Positions 63,501 to 64,000 of a stretch of DNA of 64,000 nucleotides are shown here, in pieces; the first letter of the stretch is position 1, and each line of letters begins with the position of its first letter. The stretch spans positions 1 to 64,000 of the forward strand of contig NZ_BTHK01000015.1 in the NCBI RefSeq assembly GCF_033242365.1, in the 5' to 3' direction. Under the pieces are notes generated by a model that saw only the letters and a list, made by a program, of their open reading frames with translations, was not told the DNA's origin and did no database searches. The position numbers were made by a program, and so were the translations under genes. The stretch comes from Lachnoanaerobaculum sanguinis. GTDB lineage: Bacteria > Bacillota > Clostridia > Lachnospirales > Lachnospiraceae.

Positions 63501-64000
63501 GTAACATTTCTGGTAAACTTGAATTTCGGATACAGCTGTAAATAGTAGTATGTACTGTTACCTTCAGGTAAGTTCAAATCAGGAAAATCCCATATATAGG
63601 CAGTCTTTCCTGTGTTTTTAAAGTTATACTCCACTCTGTAATTATTTAAGACCGCCTGTGTCAATTGAGGAGCATAATAATTACTTCCTGTCAAACCTTG
63701 GAACTCAAATCCAGGATCGGCTAAAACATAGTACTTAGGATTTTTTATATCTCTGCCGCCTGCACCTAAGTTGTAGTAAAACTGTATATTATCACTTACA
63801 CTTGCTATATCGTTGATATATTTTGTACCTAAGTCATTGTTTTGAGTATAATGCTGGTACTCGTACGCAAAAGCCTTTGTCCACTTCGCCCAGTCTCTGG
63901 CTGACGGAGTAATTGCTGAAGCTTTTCCTGTATCCGCTTTCAATGTAGCTTTGTTATAAGTGTATACACTTGAATTTGAATTGTTAGGCATAGGAGCAAG
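57503..64000 (-). CDS. Giant MucBP-repeat surface adhesin C (N-terminus outside window)
   Basis: The frame is open to the right edge, giving about 2165 residues; the internal ATG at 63991 is not a credible start because no signal peptide follows. By alignment with A (segments such as LADPGFEFQGLTGS against VVDPELNFNSITVGG) several hundred N-terminal residues lie outside. Visible parts: ectodomain, SdrD-B/Cna-B-like domain (ISGKIYYDVPPTGGTANGTY, near residues 400-510), 18 MucBP-type modules, a Pro/Asn/Ser stalk with NPSVINPVTPSVINPS-type repeats, RRGG-like Gly/Ser linker, sorting motif VPKTA, membrane helix (YIFILMSSITAALVLAL) and KKKEER. The stalk is longer than in B. Confidence 0.94.
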   Translation of the reverse strand, partial: LAPMPNNSNSSVYTYNKATLKADTGKASAITPSARDWAKWTKAFAYEYQHYTQNNDLGTKYINDIASVSDNIQFYYNLGAGGRDIKNPKYYVLADPGFEFQGLTGSNYYAPQLTQAVLNNYRVEYNFKNTGKTAYIWDFPDLNLPEGNSTYYYLQLYPKFKFTRNVTAGPGTIDTYFSWDNNEEAPVSSQIPGLYADTLDLDNDGNTTEKFSSKQEKYVYTPPLELILTKRSKRADAGNTQYSSITTPDSEQIVDYQLNIFNNSVDSISGYTFFDILPHVGDKAVAPDQQGNYADRGSTYKVTLAGPINANSNYTYEYSTTPVTEGNIAANYAGATWTTSVSDWSAVTMFRAKMKPGHVLASHSTDVITFKAKMPSTVPLDTTDKAVNTFAGFSGDNYTGAFEALANTVTPKKYKISGKIYYDVPPTGGTANGTYLTTDDDAPAAGRSVALYKSDGTPVLDASGNPVTTTADANGDYAFDNISTQGTYKVVVTPGTGDTLSGIHVTSTSLVIGNDFNNATLGGNAVFEANVTVTPSADKKTANAALEASNSTLKVKYVDMSGNPIPLDDGSGNVPDTDSTHTFRAAYNVTPPTALTGVTNFEYAEPDLTNGRPLTGTLNPGQNVVILKYKRKQAGDITVHHYEVGQTTELYKPAGATTPSAEVFDGTAKLGLTENLTNKAADIDNFEYVSVDRTGAGSATSPSATGATTVTYISTPQTVTYYYKRKNAANITVHHYEDGTTTELYSQTAGGTPSAVTISGTGKLGLTEDLTNKAADIDNYDYVGIDVSGAPSATSPSSTGETTLTHRNTAQTVIYKYKRKDAGDVIVHHYEQGTTTQLVPDMTLPGAGKLGLPYTTTTQTIPNFTVVTVPSNQNGTYQSGNQVVTYYYKRNNAGNITVHHYEVGQSSELYKPTGAAAPSAEVFDGTGKLGLSETFVNREADIDNYEYVSVDTSGAPGLTATGGSGQTNVTYQTGAQTVIYRYRRKNAANITVHHYEDGTTTELYSPTGGTPGAVTISGAGKLGLTENLTNQAANIANFEYVSVDISGAPSATSPSSTGATTLTHGTAAQAVIYKYRRKDAGNVIVKYVEQGTNTPLQSPDTMSGAGKLGLTYTTTPNTFTNYDLVSATPTGHTGNYPAAGSDITVTYEYKRKNAGNITVNHYIDGTTTQLYKHGGSTTPSAEVFNGAGKLGLSEDLTNKEADIDNYEFVRVDVTGASGANTPNTTTGATTVTYVAGNQVVNYYYRRKDAANITVHHYEDGTTTELYSPTGGTPSAVVVSGSGKLGVTESFTNKEANIANFEYVGVDTSGAPSATTPSATGTTNLTHGTSAQTLIYKYRRKDAGNVLIHHYEQGTTTSVSADENLSGVGKMGLTYNTSPATVTNYTVVNATPADHTGTYPNTGTTVVTYYYTRNNAGDVTVHHYEQGTTTSVAADENLSGTGKLGLPYTTNDQSIPHFTLVAQPANKNGTFTAGAQTVIYEYRRNDAGNVLVHHYEAGSTTQVSPDENLSGVGKSGLTYTTSPAAVANYTVVNATPTDHSGNYPASGTTVVTYYYTRNDAGDVTVKYLEQGTGTSLHSDVLLSGVGKLGLPYTTNEENITDYELVAQPANKNGTFTAGSQTVIYEYRRKPAGDVTTVYVDDEGNVISTPDVQSGVGKLGLPYTTTARTIPNFTLVSTPVNANGVFTSGPQTVTYVYRRSDAGNVTVYHKSVYDNSDLSSPTVLDGTRKLGLPYTTSPESYADFEVSSVPANANGTFASGAQTVTYLYKRKQSGGVRVNYLDNHGNSIETPDNITGSDNVGLPYTTSPKTIPYYDLITVPTNANGVFTVAPITVDYIYKRQDAGNVVIEHLDENGNVPLETPEVLDGTEKLGMPYTSSVKSFDNFDVISVPTNANGTFVSGSQTVTYVYRRKDAGNVIARYLNTAGLPIESDEVLDGTRSLGLPYATTEKAIAGYSLYLIQGANTGIFTTGEIVVTYIYKKDPSAVIIPGPLTPVTPVNPSVINPVTPSVINPSIPVNPSNINPSTPVNPNPSRIATPSQINIPGRDQDIVIRPTATPSTATPSNIKRGGSSGGSSGGNSVVRPGKTVTVNDINSKGGVTTPEPVIDKPVINTDKTDTNKIGFDKNQRKALAVPKTADERDVRGYIFILMSSITAALVLALKKKEER
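57890..58050 (-). repeat. Pro/Asn/Ser wall-stalk repeats of adhesin C
   Basis: Short tandem repeats of the type (T)PVNPS(V/N)INP encode the wall-spanning stalk before the conserved ATPSQIN segment. Adhesin B has only PLHPATPSQIN here, so the stalk length differs between paralogues. Confidence 0.85.
58050..62350 (-). repeat. MucBP-type module array of adhesin C (18 modules)
   Basis: Two size classes alternate in the first half: long modules of about 92-95 residues containing EVFDGTGKLGLSE...YEYVSVD...(modules 2, 3, 5, 6, 8, 9) and short ones of about 70-75 residues (4, 7 and 10-18). Long modules come in pairs in which the first ends KRKNAA or RRKDAA. Many modules share long near-identical stretches. 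Confidence 0.9.

Noticed and set aside
63991..64000. ATG at 63991 as the start of adhesin C
   Set aside because: The frame continues off the window, no signal peptide follows, and the paralogues have several hundred more N-terminal residues.

Overview
The window looks like a chromosomal segment of an anaerobic, low-GC, Gram-positive member of the Clostridia, most likely a Lachnospiraceae-type organism. The evidence is the AT-rich sequence, strong AGGAGG ribosome sites, the rubredoxin/desulfoferrodoxin pair, a YesMN-type two-component system, a DUF6472-like small protein, sortase-anchored surface proteins and cell-wall-binding repeats. A genus (for example oral Lachnoanaerobaculum) is only a guess.

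Both ends of the window lie inside giant surface-protein genes. At the left (1-6539, minus) is adhesin A, cut off at its C-terminus. At the right are adhesin B (50277-56831, complete) and adhesin C (57503-64000, cut off at its N-terminus). All three are paralogues: a large N-terminal ectodomain, an SdrD-B/Cna-B-like domain, then 13-18 tandem MucBP-type modules, and in B and C a Pro/Ser/Gly-rich wall stalk, a VPKT[S/A] sorting motif, a membrane helix and a basic tail. The last five modules occur in the same order in B and C and, as far as it can be read, in A. A RelB/DinJ-type antitoxin gene with a truncated YoeB toxin lies between B and C.

6.8-9.9 kb is a zinc/cadmium efflux operon (ArsR/CzrA-type sensor, separate HMA domain, P1B ATPase) that continues into luxS; its promoter spacer is filled exactly by an operator. 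10-20.2 kb is a long minus-strand operon: pfk, dnaX, ybaB, recR, a 1052-residue TPR/acidic/degenerate-AAA protein, cvpA, an O-antigen-ligase-like membrane protein and trpS. 20.4-24.4 kb holds tRNA-Lys and a divergent selenium/sulfur-trafficking locus (yedE, tusA-like, DUF3343 against a cysteine-desulfurase-like enzyme and a LysR regulator). 24.5-31 kb holds an XRE membrane regulator, three GNAT proteins, an L,D-transpeptidase, queA, a lipoprotein, tRNA-Arg, birA, tRNA-Thr and an Rrf2 regulator. 31.2-37.7 kb is a family-1 binding-protein ABC importer followed by a YesM/YesN two-component pair. 37.8-41.7 kb (minus) is pepT, a metallophosphoesterase, a rhodanese-TtcA fusion and two small proteins. 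41.8-42.8 kb is rubredoxin, desulfoferrodoxin and mscL behind a promoter with a Fur/PerR-like box.

43-50.2 kb is the most distinctive part outside the adhesins. A secreted cell-wall/choline-binding-repeat protein is divergent from a three-domain fusion (winged helix, LicC-like nucleotidyltransferase, LicA-like choline kinase), which suggests phosphocholine decoration of the envelope beside a protein that may bind it. A four-gene minus-strand unit follows: HAD phosphatase, zinc-dependent phospholipase C-like protein, TerD and AIM24-family protein. Overall the window combines housekeeping operons with a large investment in cell-surface architecture.
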